A stretch of 5,493 nucleotides of DNA from Candidatus Hydrogenedentota bacterium (GTDB lineage Bacteria; Spirochaetota; Leptospiria; Turneriellales; J094), in contig RFJE01000241.1 of assembly GCA_003695005.1 (NCBI GenBank), positions 1 to 5,493 of the forward strand, read 5' to 3'. The stretch's first letter is position 1, and every line of letters starts with the position of its first letter. Both the position numbers and the translations under genes were made by a program. Below are positions 1 through 5,493 of this stretch, in pieces. The notes below the pieces were generated by a model. It was not told the origin of the DNA, searched no databases, and saw only the letters and a program-made list of their open reading frames with translations.

Positions 1-1622
1 CCTACAATATACATCAGTAAATACCGTCTCTTGACTGCGAAGTAAAGAATCGGCTCATACACTCTTTGCATCCATCGAAAAAGTTTTGCTTCTAGGGAAG
101 TTTCTTTTTTTACAATGTTCTCTTTTGATAAACCGCCTGTAATATCTGCCACATGCGATGGTAAGATAAAGAAACTTTCAAATAACGATGCTGCTAATGC
201 AATAATGACGGCGGCAGGTAAACTCCATATAAACTTACCAATAATTCCACTCATATACAATAGAGGAGCAAAAGCTACCATCGTGGTCGAAACAGAAGCA
301 AACACAGGTCCTATCATTTCCATGGTTCCCCGAACGGCAGCTTTACGAGGCTTCATACCTTGCTCAATATAGCGGTAAATGTTTTCTCCAATCACAATGG
401 CATCATCAACCAGCATCCCGGATACAATAATTAAGCCAAACATAGAAATTAAGTTAATACTCATTCCCATGTTGCCCATTGCTAAAAAGGTAATTGCAAA
501 AGAAAAGGGGATACCAAGGGCCACCATCAGCGAAATGCGCCACCCCATAAAAAAGAGAAGCGAAAGTATAACGAATCCCATTCCAATTACCACATTCCAA
601 GTAAGCACATTGAGACGCCGTCGAATATAATACGAAATGTCGTTAATGGGTGTAATTTCTAAATAACCTGGCGCTGTTTTTTTATACAGGTCAATTTCAT
701 CCCTAACTTGATCGACAAGTCGAATGGCATCTCCTGTTTCTTTTTTTAAGACGGTTAAAATAATTGCTTCTTCTCCAAGAGCTTTTTCCTTAATGTTTTT
801 TTTCTCAAAGTCTGATCTTACATAAGCCACATCTTTAATTTTTAAAGCTCCACCAAAATCATTCGCGCGTATAACAGTATTGCGAATTTCTTCAGGATTG
901 GCATATTCCATTACTGTGCGGATTATATATTCTTTTCCCTTATGCGTGATCGTTCCACCCGGAAAATTTAAGTTACGCTGCTGCAGTGCTTGTACAATTT
1001 CGTCACTAGAAACGTTGTACTTTTTAAGCTTATCTGGAAAGATTTCTACAAAAATTTCTCGCTCTCGATACCCACGGCGAGTAACAGCAGCTGCATCTGG
1101 TAAAAGCTCTAGCTTATCTTGCAGTTGCTTGGCATATTTCCGTAAAGCTAGCTCATTGTGTTTTTTGGTAAATCCACCCTGGAAGCTTAAGGCAAGCTCA
1201 ATTACCGGTGTACGACTTGTAGAGAGCTCTAATACCACAGGCTCTTCGGCATCTTCGGGAAAATCCACTTTCGCTCTATCCACAGCATCCCGAATGTCTT
1301 GCACAACTTTCATTTTGTTTTCTACATCCGGGTCAAGAGTCAGTACTAAAGAAGCGCGCGAATCTAACGAAGTGGAAGAACTCTTTTTAATACCGTCCAC
1401 ACTTTTTACTTCCCGCTCCAACGGTAGAATAATCAGCTTTTCCACTTCTTGTGGCGAAGCTCCCGGATAAGCAACGGTTACCACAACAATGTCAAAATCA
1501 ATATTTGGAAAAGCCTCGCGGCGCATACTACCTAACGTTACAATCCCTGCAATAATGACCGAGACTGTAATTAAGTTGCCAAGTGTGGAGTTATGAATTA
1601 AATAATCGACTATCTTTTTCAT
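1..1622 (-). CDS. RND-family efflux permease (AcrB/HAE-like), N-terminal half, cut by the left edge
   Basis: Inner-membrane proton-driven pump of a tripartite efflux system. I translated 540 codons without a stop from the ATG at 1622 to the left edge. AcrB-type proteins are about 1,030-1,050 residues, so roughly half is present. Seen: a cytoplasmic Met-Lys-Lys start and TM1 at about residues 10-32. The family signature RREAFPNIDFD follows at 34-44, then YPGASPQEVEKL at 52-63. The porter domain runs to about 335, TM2-TM6 lie within about 340-490, and the sequence ends entering TM7. TM4 carries GMLVDDAIVIGEN (402-414). Its Asp406-Asp407 pair matches the proton-relay aspartates known in AcrB (Asp407/408). 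The start is set by GGAGG five bases upstream and by the directly abutting TolC stop codon. Family membership is very secure. Substrate cannot be told: drugs, detergents, lipids or metals are possible, although the sequence does not look like a CusA-type metal pump. The gene is probably intact beyond the window. Confidence 0.96.
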   Translation of the reverse strand, partial: MKKIVDYLIHNSTLGNLITVSVIIAGIVTLGSMRREAFPNIDFDIVVVTVAYPGASPQEVEKLIILPLEREVKSVDGIKKSSSTSLDSRASLVLTLDPDVENKMKVVQDIRDAVDRAKVDFPEDAEEPVVLELSTSRTPVIELALSFQGGFTKKHNELALRKYAKQLQDKLELLPDAAAVTRRGYREREIFVEIFPDKLKKYNVSSDEIVQALQQRNLNFPGGTITHKGKEYIIRTVMEYANPEEIRNTVIRANDFGGALKIKDVAYVRSDFEKKNIKEKALGEEAIILTVLKKETGDAIRLVDQVRDEIDLYKKTAPGYLEITPINDISYYIRRRLNVLTWNVVIGMGFVILSLLFFMGWRISLMVALGIPFSFAITFLAMGNMGMSINLISMFGLIIVSGMLVDDAIVIGENIYRYIEQGMKPRKAAVRGTMEMIGPVFASVSTTMVAFAPLLYMSGIIGKFIWSLPAAVIIALAASLFESFFILPSHVADITGGLSKENIVKKETSLEAKLFRWMQRVYEPILYFAVKRRYLLMYIV

Positions 1623-3137
1623 TTATTCCTCCGGTTGGTAAACTTTTGCTAGTAATTTGTCAATATCCACATGATAGCGCTCAAAAATTTCATTTTTCGC
1701 TAAATCAAATTGCAAAAGGGAAATGTTATACTGAATTAAAGCCTCGAGCTTAGCCTGACGAGCTGCCACTACGGCATCTAGTGCATTTTTAACAGCTACT
1801 GCATTGAATTTGCCTTGCCGAGCTCGCTGGAAAAGTCTTGCATAATAAAGCTCCGACTGCCTTAAATTTTCTTTTGCTTCATTTAATAAGCGGTAATTGA
1901 GTTTAACCCTATCTAATTTATTTAAAACATCGTCACGAACTTCTGATCGTAAATCTTCGAGTTTAATTTTGGCCTGACGAATTTTTAAATAGCCATTTCG
2001 TACTTTTGCGCGAATATCCTTATCCCAAAGCGGATACGTCATTTTAATGCCAGCACGGTATTCAGGAAACTCAACCCCTCCGGCACTTTTTACTGCAGGG
2101 AAAAACTCGGTATCCTGTGAATTGCTAGTAATTTGGAAGTATGCTTGTAAAGAAGGAAGTGCATCATTTTTAGCGGCTTTTAATTCTAATTTTGCATTTT
2201 CGAGCTCTAACAGTGCATTTTTGTAATCGGCTCTTTTTTGAAACGCAGCTTCTAATGCTTTTTGTTCATTTAAATCTGGTAACTCTTCGGTTAAATCCGT
2301 AACCCCACTTACTTTTGTATCCGGTGGCATGTTAATCGTACGCAATAATTTACGCAAAGCTTCTTTATAAGCTTGCTCTGTGCGAGCTACTTTACTCGAA
2401 GCACGTAGTGTTAGTGCTCTATATTGATTGACATCAAACCTCTCGGAAAGACCAATCCTGGCATTACGAGCAATAATGGCTTGCAATCTTTTCGTGGCTT
2501 GGTACTCTTTTTTCGCATTTTCTAAAGCAGATTTTTGAATGGCGACATTCCAATAGTCAATTAAAGAGCTTACTACGAGTTGCGCTAATAAGTCAATAAG
2601 TTGCGTTCGGGTAATTTTTGCCTGGTTTTTTAAGGCCTGCTCTCGAATTCTATCTTGGTAGCCAAATGCATTTTTTAAAAGCTCTTGCCGAATGACGGCA
2701 AAAAAAGCTGGTTTGTGATAGGCAGGCTCTGGAATTGGCTTAATGCCTGGAATGGCAGAGTCATTTGAATCACTGTAGGATTGTTTTACCCCCACTTGGA
2801 TAAATGTCCCTGACGAAAAAACTTTGCTTACGGAAAGTGTCCCTGCATATTCATAAAACTCATCTCCAAAAAAACTGGAATTCGTGTTGGAAGGTGTTTT
2901 TCGTTTTAAGTAATACGTATCGAGCTCTAAATTCGTAGCATATTTTTTTTGGTATTGCTTTAATGGTGTATCTGCCATAAAAATATCATAGGCAGATCGC
3001 TTTAGCGTTAAGTTTTTTTGAATCACAATGTTAATGGCTTCTTCTAAAGTAAGGGTTTTATTAAAATTTGCATTTTCTTTTGCAAAATAGCTTACTTGGA
3101 AAAAAAACAACGGGAATATGATTAAAATTTTTTTCAT
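1623..3137 (-). CDS. TolC-family outer-membrane efflux channel
   Basis: Outer-membrane/periplasmic exit duct of a tripartite efflux system, expected to work as a trimer with the RND pump encoded just downstream. With the start at 3137 it is 504 residues, normal for the family. Seen: a signal peptide of Met-Lys-Lys plus a hydrophobic stretch (residues 4-19), probably cleaved near Ala19 or Ala24, with no lipobox cysteine. The first OEP repeat begins at LTLEEAINIVIQKN (29-42). Long coiled-coil-like helices lie at about 160-270 and 375-480. The hallmark ALPSL (326-330) precedes a predicted outer-membrane strand, and YPLWD (368-372) starts the second repeat's helices. A longer reading to 3200 adds 21 residues ahead of the signal peptide and is not credible. 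The chosen ATG has AAAGGAGG seven bases upstream and overlaps the TetR stop as ATGA. The adaptor partner is not in the window. Confidence 0.95.
   Translation of the reverse strand: MKKILIIFPLFFFQVSYFAKENANFNKTLTLEEAINIVIQKNLTLKRSAYDIFMADTPLKQYQKKYATNLELDTYYLKRKTPSNTNSSFFGDEFYEYAGTLSVSKVFSSGTFIQVGVKQSYSDSNDSAIPGIKPIPEPAYHKPAFFAVIRQELLKNAFGYQDRIREQALKNQAKITRTQLIDLLAQLVVSSLIDYWNVAIQKSALENAKKEYQATKRLQAIIARNARIGLSERFDVNQYRALTLRASSKVARTEQAYKEALRKLLRTINMPPDTKVSGVTDLTEELPDLNEQKALEAAFQKRADYKNALLELENAKLELKAAKNDALPSLQAYFQITSNSQDTEFFPAVKSAGGVEFPEYRAGIKMTYPLWDKDIRAKVRNGYLKIRQAKIKLEDLRSEVRDDVLNKLDRVKLNYRLLNEAKENLRQSELYYARLFQRARQGKFNAVAVKNALDAVVAARQAKLEALIQYNISLLQFDLAKNEIFERYHVDIDKLLAKVYQPEE
1628..1632 (-). 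promoter_or_regulatory. Ribosome binding site of the RND gene, inside the TolC coding end
   Basis: The minus strand reads GGAGG, then AATAA, then ATG. This Shine-Dalgarno sequence lies in the last codons of the TolC gene, and the TolC TAA touches the RND ATG (TAAATG). Ribosomes finishing TolC can restart at once on the pump gene, so the two proteins are probably made by coupled translation. Confidence 0.85.
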
Positions 3138-3895
3138 GCTTGTTCCTCCTTTGATAAAAAAGTTTCCACCCATTCTTCCTCTAAAAAATTTGTATGACAT
3201 GTTATTTCCTGCATTTTATCTCTCCATTCTTGTGGAATTTCGGGAATTGGCTTTTCTTCTGGCCAACCAAGAGCTAAAAAAAAGTGACGCAGAGCAAAAT
3301 TCTTTAGCTCCTCCGTTCCACGCTCTTCGTATAAACGATGATAAAATGCTGTGCCTTCGTATGTTTCTTTTTGCATGTTATAAAACATAATAAAAGCAAT
3401 GAGTGACCACAAGAAAAGTAGGGTATCCGTGGTTTTAAAATATCCTTTTTGAATGCCTGATTTTAATAAATCCTCTGTAACTTCTAAACGAGGAATAAAT
3501 AGCTCCTGTGCTAACGTTCTTAAATTTTCTCGCCCCTCTGCCATTTCCCAAAGCAAAATTTTTTTTTCAGTTTCCGGCATTTGCGTCATATTCATACACA
3601 TAAGCTCAATGAGCATCCTCAAGCGAATAGGCTCTTCTAAAGATTCATCAGTAAGATAACTTAATGATTTTTCAGGTTCGGGATGTGCAACAATTGCCCT
3701 TAAAAGGGTTTGGTATAAATTTTTCTTGCTTTTGAAATAATAAAATACAAGGGATTTCGGTACTTTAGCCTTGCGCGCAATTTTCTCAACCGAAGTCGCT
3801 GCAAAGCCATGAGCGGCAAATTCATCCCGCGCAGCTATAAGAATATCTTTGCGTGCTTCTTTTTCACTTTTGGAACTACGCTTAAATTTGACCAT
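3134..3895 (-). CDS. TetR/AcrR-family transcriptional repressor of the efflux operon
   Basis: Ligand-responsive dimeric repressor, 253 residues. The N-terminal TetR DNA-binding domain is clear at about residues 16-62. It has the pattern ILIAARDEFAAHGFAATSV then EKIARKAKVPKSLVFYYFKSKKNLY, the second half of which contains the recognition helix and the typical YYFxSKxxLY end. The all-helical ligand/dimer domain follows to about 210, and it ends with a charged, Trp-rich tail (211-253) longer than in a typical 190-220 residue member. ATG at 3895 is the only plausible start: the frame is stopped upstream at 3926-3928 and no other ATG/GTG/TTG lies between. No Shine-Dalgarno precedes it. The stop codon overlaps the TolC start (ATGA). 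Two palindromes around its start are its probable operators, implying autoregulation. Inferred ligand: an effluxed hydrophobic or toxic compound, not determinable from sequence. Confidence 0.93.
   Translation of the reverse strand: MVKFKRSSKSEKEARKDILIAARDEFAAHGFAATSVEKIARKAKVPKSLVFYYFKSKKNLYQTLLRAIVAHPEPEKSLSYLTDESLEEPIRLRMLIELMCMNMTQMPETEKKILLWEMAEGRENLRTLAQELFIPRLEVTEDLLKSGIQKGYFKTTDTLLFLWSLIAFIMFYNMQKETYEGTAFYHRLYEERGTEELKNFALRHFFLALGWPEEKPIPEIPQEWRDKMQEITCHTNFLEEEWVETFLSKEEQA
3145..3152 (-). promoter_or_regulatory. Ribosome binding site that fixes the TolC start
   Basis: The minus strand reads AAAGGAGG, then seven bases, then ATG at 3137. It lies inside the final codons of the TetR gene. 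Its strength and spacing decide the start in favour of 3137 over the upstream in-frame ATG at 3200, which would place 21 extra residues before an otherwise perfect signal peptide. Confidence 0.85.
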
Positions 3896-3909
3896 ATGGT
3901 CAAATTTAA
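3882..3909. promoter_or_regulatory. Operator O1: perfect 28-bp palindrome centred on the tetR start codon
   Basis: Both 14-base arms match exactly around a centre between 3895 and 3896; the core is TTGACCATATGGTCAA (3888-3903) with AT-rich flanks. The centre falls at the first base of the tetR ATG, so a bound repressor would cover the 3' part of the promoter, the probable transcription start and the first codons. From memory, the core fits the consensus published for the E. coli TetR-family regulator RutR (TTGACCAnnTGGTCAA). That supports a TetR-type site but does not imply pyrimidine control here. The binding protein is inferred to be the adjacent TetR product. Confidence 0.85.
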
Positions 3910-3929
3910 AATTTTGACCACGCGGTCAA
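3903..3929 (-). promoter_or_regulatory. Candidate promoter of the tetR-tolC-RND operon
   Basis: On the minus strand, TTGACC (3929-3924, five of six to the -35 consensus) is followed after 15 bases by TAAATT (3908-3903, four of six to the -10). The 15-base spacing is short. If used, transcription would begin at about 3895-3896, on or next to the tetR ATG, giving a leaderless or nearly leaderless message. This agrees with the absence of a ribosome binding site. Both hexamers fall in or beside the operators, as expected for a repressed promoter. Confidence 0.45.
3914..3929. promoter_or_regulatory. Operator O2: TTGACC-ACGC-GGTCAA imperfect palindrome
   Basis: This has the same six-base arms as O1 (TTGACC and GGTCAA) with a four-base centre that is only half symmetric. 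Its centre is 26 bp from that of O1. One arm, read on the minus strand, doubles as the best -35 hexamer of the tetR promoter, so occupation would block RNA polymerase. It probably binds a second dimer of the same repressor, perhaps more weakly than O1. Confidence 0.8.
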
Positions 3930-3930
3930 G

Positions 3931-3965
3931 AAAAATTAAAAATGGCGGGACAGGAATTCCCGCCA
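3931..3965 (-). terminator. Intrinsic terminator of the thiolase gene
   Basis: A perfect 8-bp GC-rich stem (TGGCGGGA at 3943-3950 pairing with TCCCGCCA at 3958-3965) encloses a 7-nt loop. Read on the minus strand, it is followed directly by a T-rich run, TTTTTAATTTTT (3942-3931). It begins 23 bases after the thiolase stop. It separates thiolase transcription from the efflux operon, whose operator O2 starts immediately beyond the T-run. The opposite strand lacks a T-run, so it acts leftward only. Confidence 0.9.
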
Positions 3966-3988
3966 AGCTTATGCAATGAACACTGTTT

Positions 3989-5215
3989 TTAAGAAAGTCT
4001 CTCAATAATGGTTGCAATACCCATACCACCACCAATACACAAGGTAATTAAGGCATAGCGTTTCTTTGTTCGCTCGAGCTCATCTAATGCTGTTCCTAGC
4101 AAAATAGCTCCTGTCGCTCCTAATGGATGCCCAAGAGCAATCGCTCCACCATTTACATTGATTTTTTCAGGGTCAATGCCAAGAGTTCTTTGTACATGCA
4201 AGACAACGGCAGCAAAAGCTTCGTTAATTTCCCATAAATCAATATCATCTACAGAGAGCCCTGCTTTTTTTAATGCTTTTTCCGATGCAGAGATTGGACC
4301 GGTAAGCATGATGGTTGGCTCTGTACCAGATGTTGCCATTGAGACGATTCTAGCTCTTGGTTTTAAGTTATTTTCTTTTATACCTCGATCATTGGCTAAA
4401 AGCACTACGGCAGCTCCATCTACAATTCCAGAGGAATTGCCTAACCCATGAACATGGTTAATGGCTTTGAGTTCAGGATACGTTTTTAGCGCAATCGCAT
4501 CAAAAACTTGCTCCCCTACTGTTTTAAACATTGGCGCGAGTTTCGATAAAAACTCATAGTTCGATTCAATACGGGGATGTTCATCTTTTTCAATGACATT
4601 GCCATCGGGATCGGTTACCGGAATGCGACTTTTAAAACGACCTTCCTGCTCTGCCCGATGTGCCTTAATTTGTGAGCTTTCTGCAAAACGGTCACAATCT
4701 TCCCGACTAATGTTGTACTTCGTGGCAATTAAATCCGCAGAAATACCCTGCGGCACTAAATTGTAGTGTTCCTTAATAAAAGGATTGCCAATGGTCATGC
4801 TCTCTTCAGGGGGAAGATTCGGATCTAAATCATCCCCCATTTTTACACGGCTCATCGACTCTACTCCACCACCAATGGCTACATCATAATTTTCTGCCTT
4901 TACAAAGGAAGCGGCGTCGTTAACAGCTTGCAAGCCAGAACCACAAAAACGGTTTACTGTATATCCGGGAACAGATTCTGGCCACTCTGCTGCCATCACA
5001 GCATAGCGAGCAATACAGGCTGCTTGGTCTTTTACTTGTGTAACACAGCCGAGAATAACGTCTTCCACTTTTTCTGGCGCAATCCCGGTCCTTTCGGGAA
5101 TTTTCCGCAAGAGCTGTGCTACTAAATTTTGTGGATGAATTTTCGCTAACGCACCACGTTTTTTCCCTTTTCCTCGCGGGGTGCGAATTGCATCGATAAT
5201 ATAAGCTTCGCTCAT
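3989..5215 (-). CDS. Acetyl-CoA acyltransferase/acetyltransferase (thiolase, FadA-like)
   Basis: Cytoplasmic thiolase of 408 residues, normal for the family. It cleaves 3-ketoacyl-CoA with CoA to give acetyl-CoA (last step of beta-oxidation), or the reverse condensation of two acetyl-CoA. Seen: the N-terminal signature [14 protein letters not shown] (6-19); the acyl-accepting catalytic cysteine in NRFCGSGL (Cys91); GGGVESMS (115-122); [17 protein letters not shown] (253-269); NEAFA (331-335); [14 protein letters not shown] (356-369, His363); and CIGGGMG (393-399, Cys393). The whole Cys-His-Cys catalytic set is intact. The TPRGKGKK start and the [17 protein letters not shown] block look more like degradative FadA-type enzymes than short biosynthetic PhaA/AtoB types, as judged from remembered family sequences. 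No FadB-like partner is visible, so I give no symbol. The ATG has AGGAGG five bases upstream. It has its own promoter region and terminator, so it is probably monocistronic. Confidence 0.95.
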   Translation of the reverse strand: MSEAYIIDAIRTPRGKGKKRGALAKIHPQNLVAQLLRKIPERTGIAPEKVEDVILGCVTQVKDQAACIARYAVMAAEWPESVPGYTVNRFCGSGLQAVNDAASFVKAENYDVAIGGGVESMSRVKMGDDLDPNLPPEESMTIGNPFIKEHYNLVPQGISADLIATKYNISREDCDRFAESSQIKAHRAEQEGRFKSRIPVTDPDGNVIEKDEHPRIESNYEFLSKLAPMFKTVGEQVFDAIALKTYPELKAINHVHGLGNSSGIVDGAAVVLLANDRGIKENNLKPRARIVSMATSGTEPTIMLTGPISASEKALKKAGLSVDDIDLWEINEAFAAVVLHVQRTLGIDPEKINVNGGAIALGHPLGATGAILLGTALDELERTKKRYALITLCIGGGMGIATIIERLS

Positions 5216-5220
5216 CGAAA

Positions 5221-5226
5221 CCTCCT
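5221..5226 (-). promoter_or_regulatory. Ribosome binding site of the thiolase gene
   Basis: The minus strand reads AGGAGG, then TTTCG, then ATG at 5215. The match to the anti-Shine-Dalgarno is full and the five-base spacing is usable, confirming the start and predicting efficient translation. Confidence 0.85.
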
Positions 5227-5247
5227 AATTTTGTATTCGTGTAGAAA

Positions 5248-5263
5248 TGTATCTGAAAATACA
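5248..5263. repeat. Inverted repeat TGTAT-N6-ATACA in the thiolase leader
   Basis: Five-base arms at 5248-5252 and 5259-5263 are separated by six bases, between the candidate thiolase promoter and its ribosome binding site. The 16-bp size suits a dimeric regulator's site, but arms this short in AT-rich DNA can arise by chance. Confidence 0.3.
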
Positions 5264-5264
5264 C

Positions 5265-5279
5265 TTCTTACTGTAAGAA
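5265..5279. promoter_or_regulatory. Palindrome TTCTTAC-T-GTAAGAA over the thiolase promoter
   Basis: Perfect seven-base arms flank one central base. The site overlaps the candidate -10 (5276-5281) and the expected start of thiolase transcription (near 5269), the usual place for a repressor. Its half-site (TTCTTAC) differs from the TTGACC half-site of the efflux operon, suggesting a different regulator, possibly one of fatty-acid metabolism (inference). On the plus strand it is also followed by TATTTTTTTT and could fold as a weak A/U-rich hairpin terminator, but no plus-strand gene precedes it. Confidence 0.5.
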
Positions 5280-5303
5280 TATTTTTTTTAAACATGGTGA
5301 CAA
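5276..5303 (-). promoter_or_regulatory. Candidate thiolase promoter
   Basis: On the minus strand, TTGTCA (5303-5298, five of six to the -35) is followed after 16 bases, half of them an A8 run, by TATTCT (5281-5276, four of six to the -10). Transcription would start near 5269, giving a leader of about 54 nt with a good ribosome binding site. Plausible, but by eye only. Confidence 0.4.
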
Positions 5304-5355
5304 TCAAAAATACGTTGATGAATTTCGACATGATTTTGGTTTGAGCTTCGCAACT

Positions 5356-5373
5356 AATAAGTAATTCCTTATT
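5356..5373. repeat. Inverted repeat AATAAG-N6-CTTATT touching the -35 of the right-hand promoter
   Basis: Six-base arms at 5356-5361 and 5368-5373 are separated by six bases. The right arm runs into the TTGACA at 5372-5377. Part of it, AGTAATTCCTTATT (5360-5373), recurs with small insertions at 5408-5424, so it may be one of two sites for a regulator of the gene starting at 5483. Confidence 0.35.
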
Positions 5374-5401
5374 GACAATTTCACCATTAATTTGATATTA
5401 G
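5372..5401 (+). promoter_or_regulatory. Probable sigma-70 promoter of the right-hand gene
   Basis: A perfect -35 TTGACA (5372-5377) is followed after 18 bases by TATTAG (5396-5401, four of six). That hexamer is preceded by TG and one base, an extended -10 (TGATATTAG). A 16-base spacing to GATATT (5394-5399) is an alternative reading. Transcription would begin near 5408, leaving a leader of about 75 nt before the ATG at 5483. Confidence 0.6.
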
Positions 5402-5406
5402 CCAAT

Positions 5407-5428
5407 GAGTAAATTCCGTTTATTACTC
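5407..5428. repeat. Inverted repeat GAGTAA-N10-TTACTC at the start of the right-hand transcript
   Basis: Six-base arms at 5407-5412 and 5423-5428 flank ten bases. The site begins at about the expected transcription start, so it could be an operator or a small 5' hairpin. Its interior, AGTAAATTCCGTTTATT, resembles the AGTAATTCCTTATT found over the -35 element. Confidence 0.35.
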
Positions 5429-5482
5429 TGCATTTTAGGGCTAAAGAATTTAACTTTTACTAATCATTAGCATGGAGCAAAT

Positions 5483-5493
5483 ATGAATAAAGC
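5483..5493 (+). CDS. Start of a plus-strand gene, only first codons visible (Met-Asn-Lys-Ala)
   Basis: ATG AAT AAA GC runs off the right edge. Support comes from GGAG (5474-5477) five bases before the ATG, and from a good promoter about 75 bases further upstream on the same strand. The gene is divergent from the thiolase. Too little is visible to say what it encodes; a Met-Asn-Lys opening is common for exported as well as cytoplasmic proteins. Confidence 0.5.

Noticed and set aside
115..630. Two plus-strand open frames (115-372, 379-630)
   Set aside because: They mirror the transmembrane part of the RND gene on the other strand and show no recognisable motif.
796..803. A8 run in the RND coding strand as a possible phase-variation tract
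   Set aside because: The frame is intact across it, and similar A-runs are common in this AT-rich DNA; there is no sign of a switched state.
880..1470. 196-residue plus-strand open frame
   Set aside because: It is antisense to the RND gene, Ser-rich and low in complexity as expected from the complement of a real coding frame, with no domain or start signal.
3138..3200. Upstream ATG at 3200 extending the TolC protein by 21 residues
   Set aside because: It would bury the signal peptide, lacks a good ribosome binding site and overlaps tetR deeply, whereas the ATG at 3137 has AAAGGAGG and starts exactly at the signal peptide.
3835..4035. 66-residue minus-strand frame between thiolase and tetR
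   Set aside because: It runs through the thiolase end, the terminator and both operators and has no ribosome binding site or family likeness.
4920..5264. 114-residue minus-strand frame overlapping the thiolase N-terminus
   Set aside because: It is a frame-shifted reading of the thiolase gene; the thiolase frame carries all catalytic motifs.
5265..5290. Plus-strand intrinsic terminator (hairpin followed by T8)
   Set aside because: The stem is short and A/U-rich with a three-base loop, and no plus-strand gene ends before it; the operator explanation fits better.
1..5493. Mobile element, CRISPR array, tRNA/rRNA or toxin-antitoxin pair
   Set aside because: No transposase, regularly spaced repeats, RNA gene signature or small paired genes were seen; the window is filled by ordinary efflux and metabolic genes.

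Overview
The window looks like chromosomal DNA of a Gram-negative bacterium with low to moderate G+C (about 40 % by eye). The evidence for an outer membrane is direct: a TolC-family outer-membrane channel sits beside an RND-type inner-membrane pump. Three of the four long genes have a strong AGGAGG-type ribosome binding site. The RND subtype and the thiolase recall low-G+C lineages such as Leptospira or Bdellovibrio relatives, but that is only an impression and I do not assign a genus.

Layout, right to left, because the main genes lie on the minus strand. At the far right edge (5483-5493) a plus-strand gene begins with only four codons visible. It is preceded by a good sigma-70-like promoter. 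A divergent control region (5216-5482) separates it from a minus-strand thiolase (3989-5215). The thiolase has its own candidate promoter, with a palindrome over the -10/+1 area, and ends at a strong intrinsic terminator (3931-3965). Next comes a compact operator/promoter region (3882-3929), followed by three tightly packed genes: a TetR-family regulator (3134-3895), a TolC-family outer-membrane efflux protein (1623-3137) and an RND permease (1-1622, cut by the left edge at about half its expected length).

How it fits together: the TetR gene overlaps the TolC gene by 4 nt (ATGA), and the TolC stop codon directly abuts the RND start (TAAATG). The three genes are therefore almost certainly one operon with coupled translation. 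Two TTGACC/GGTCAA palindromes, centred 26 bp apart, lie over the probable promoter. One is a perfect 28-bp palindrome centred on the regulator's own start codon. The simplest reading is an autoregulated, inducible multidrug or lipophile efflux operon. The periplasmic adaptor that RND pumps need is not between TolC and RND and is expected further left, outside the window. The thiolase is a FadA-like degradative enzyme with its own control signals, so its proximity to the efflux operon need not mean a shared function.

I found no RNA gene, insertion sequence, CRISPR array or obviously new system. The most interesting material is regulatory: the operator that swallows the regulator's start codon, the apparent leaderless start of that regulator, and repeated inverted motifs in the divergent region at the right.
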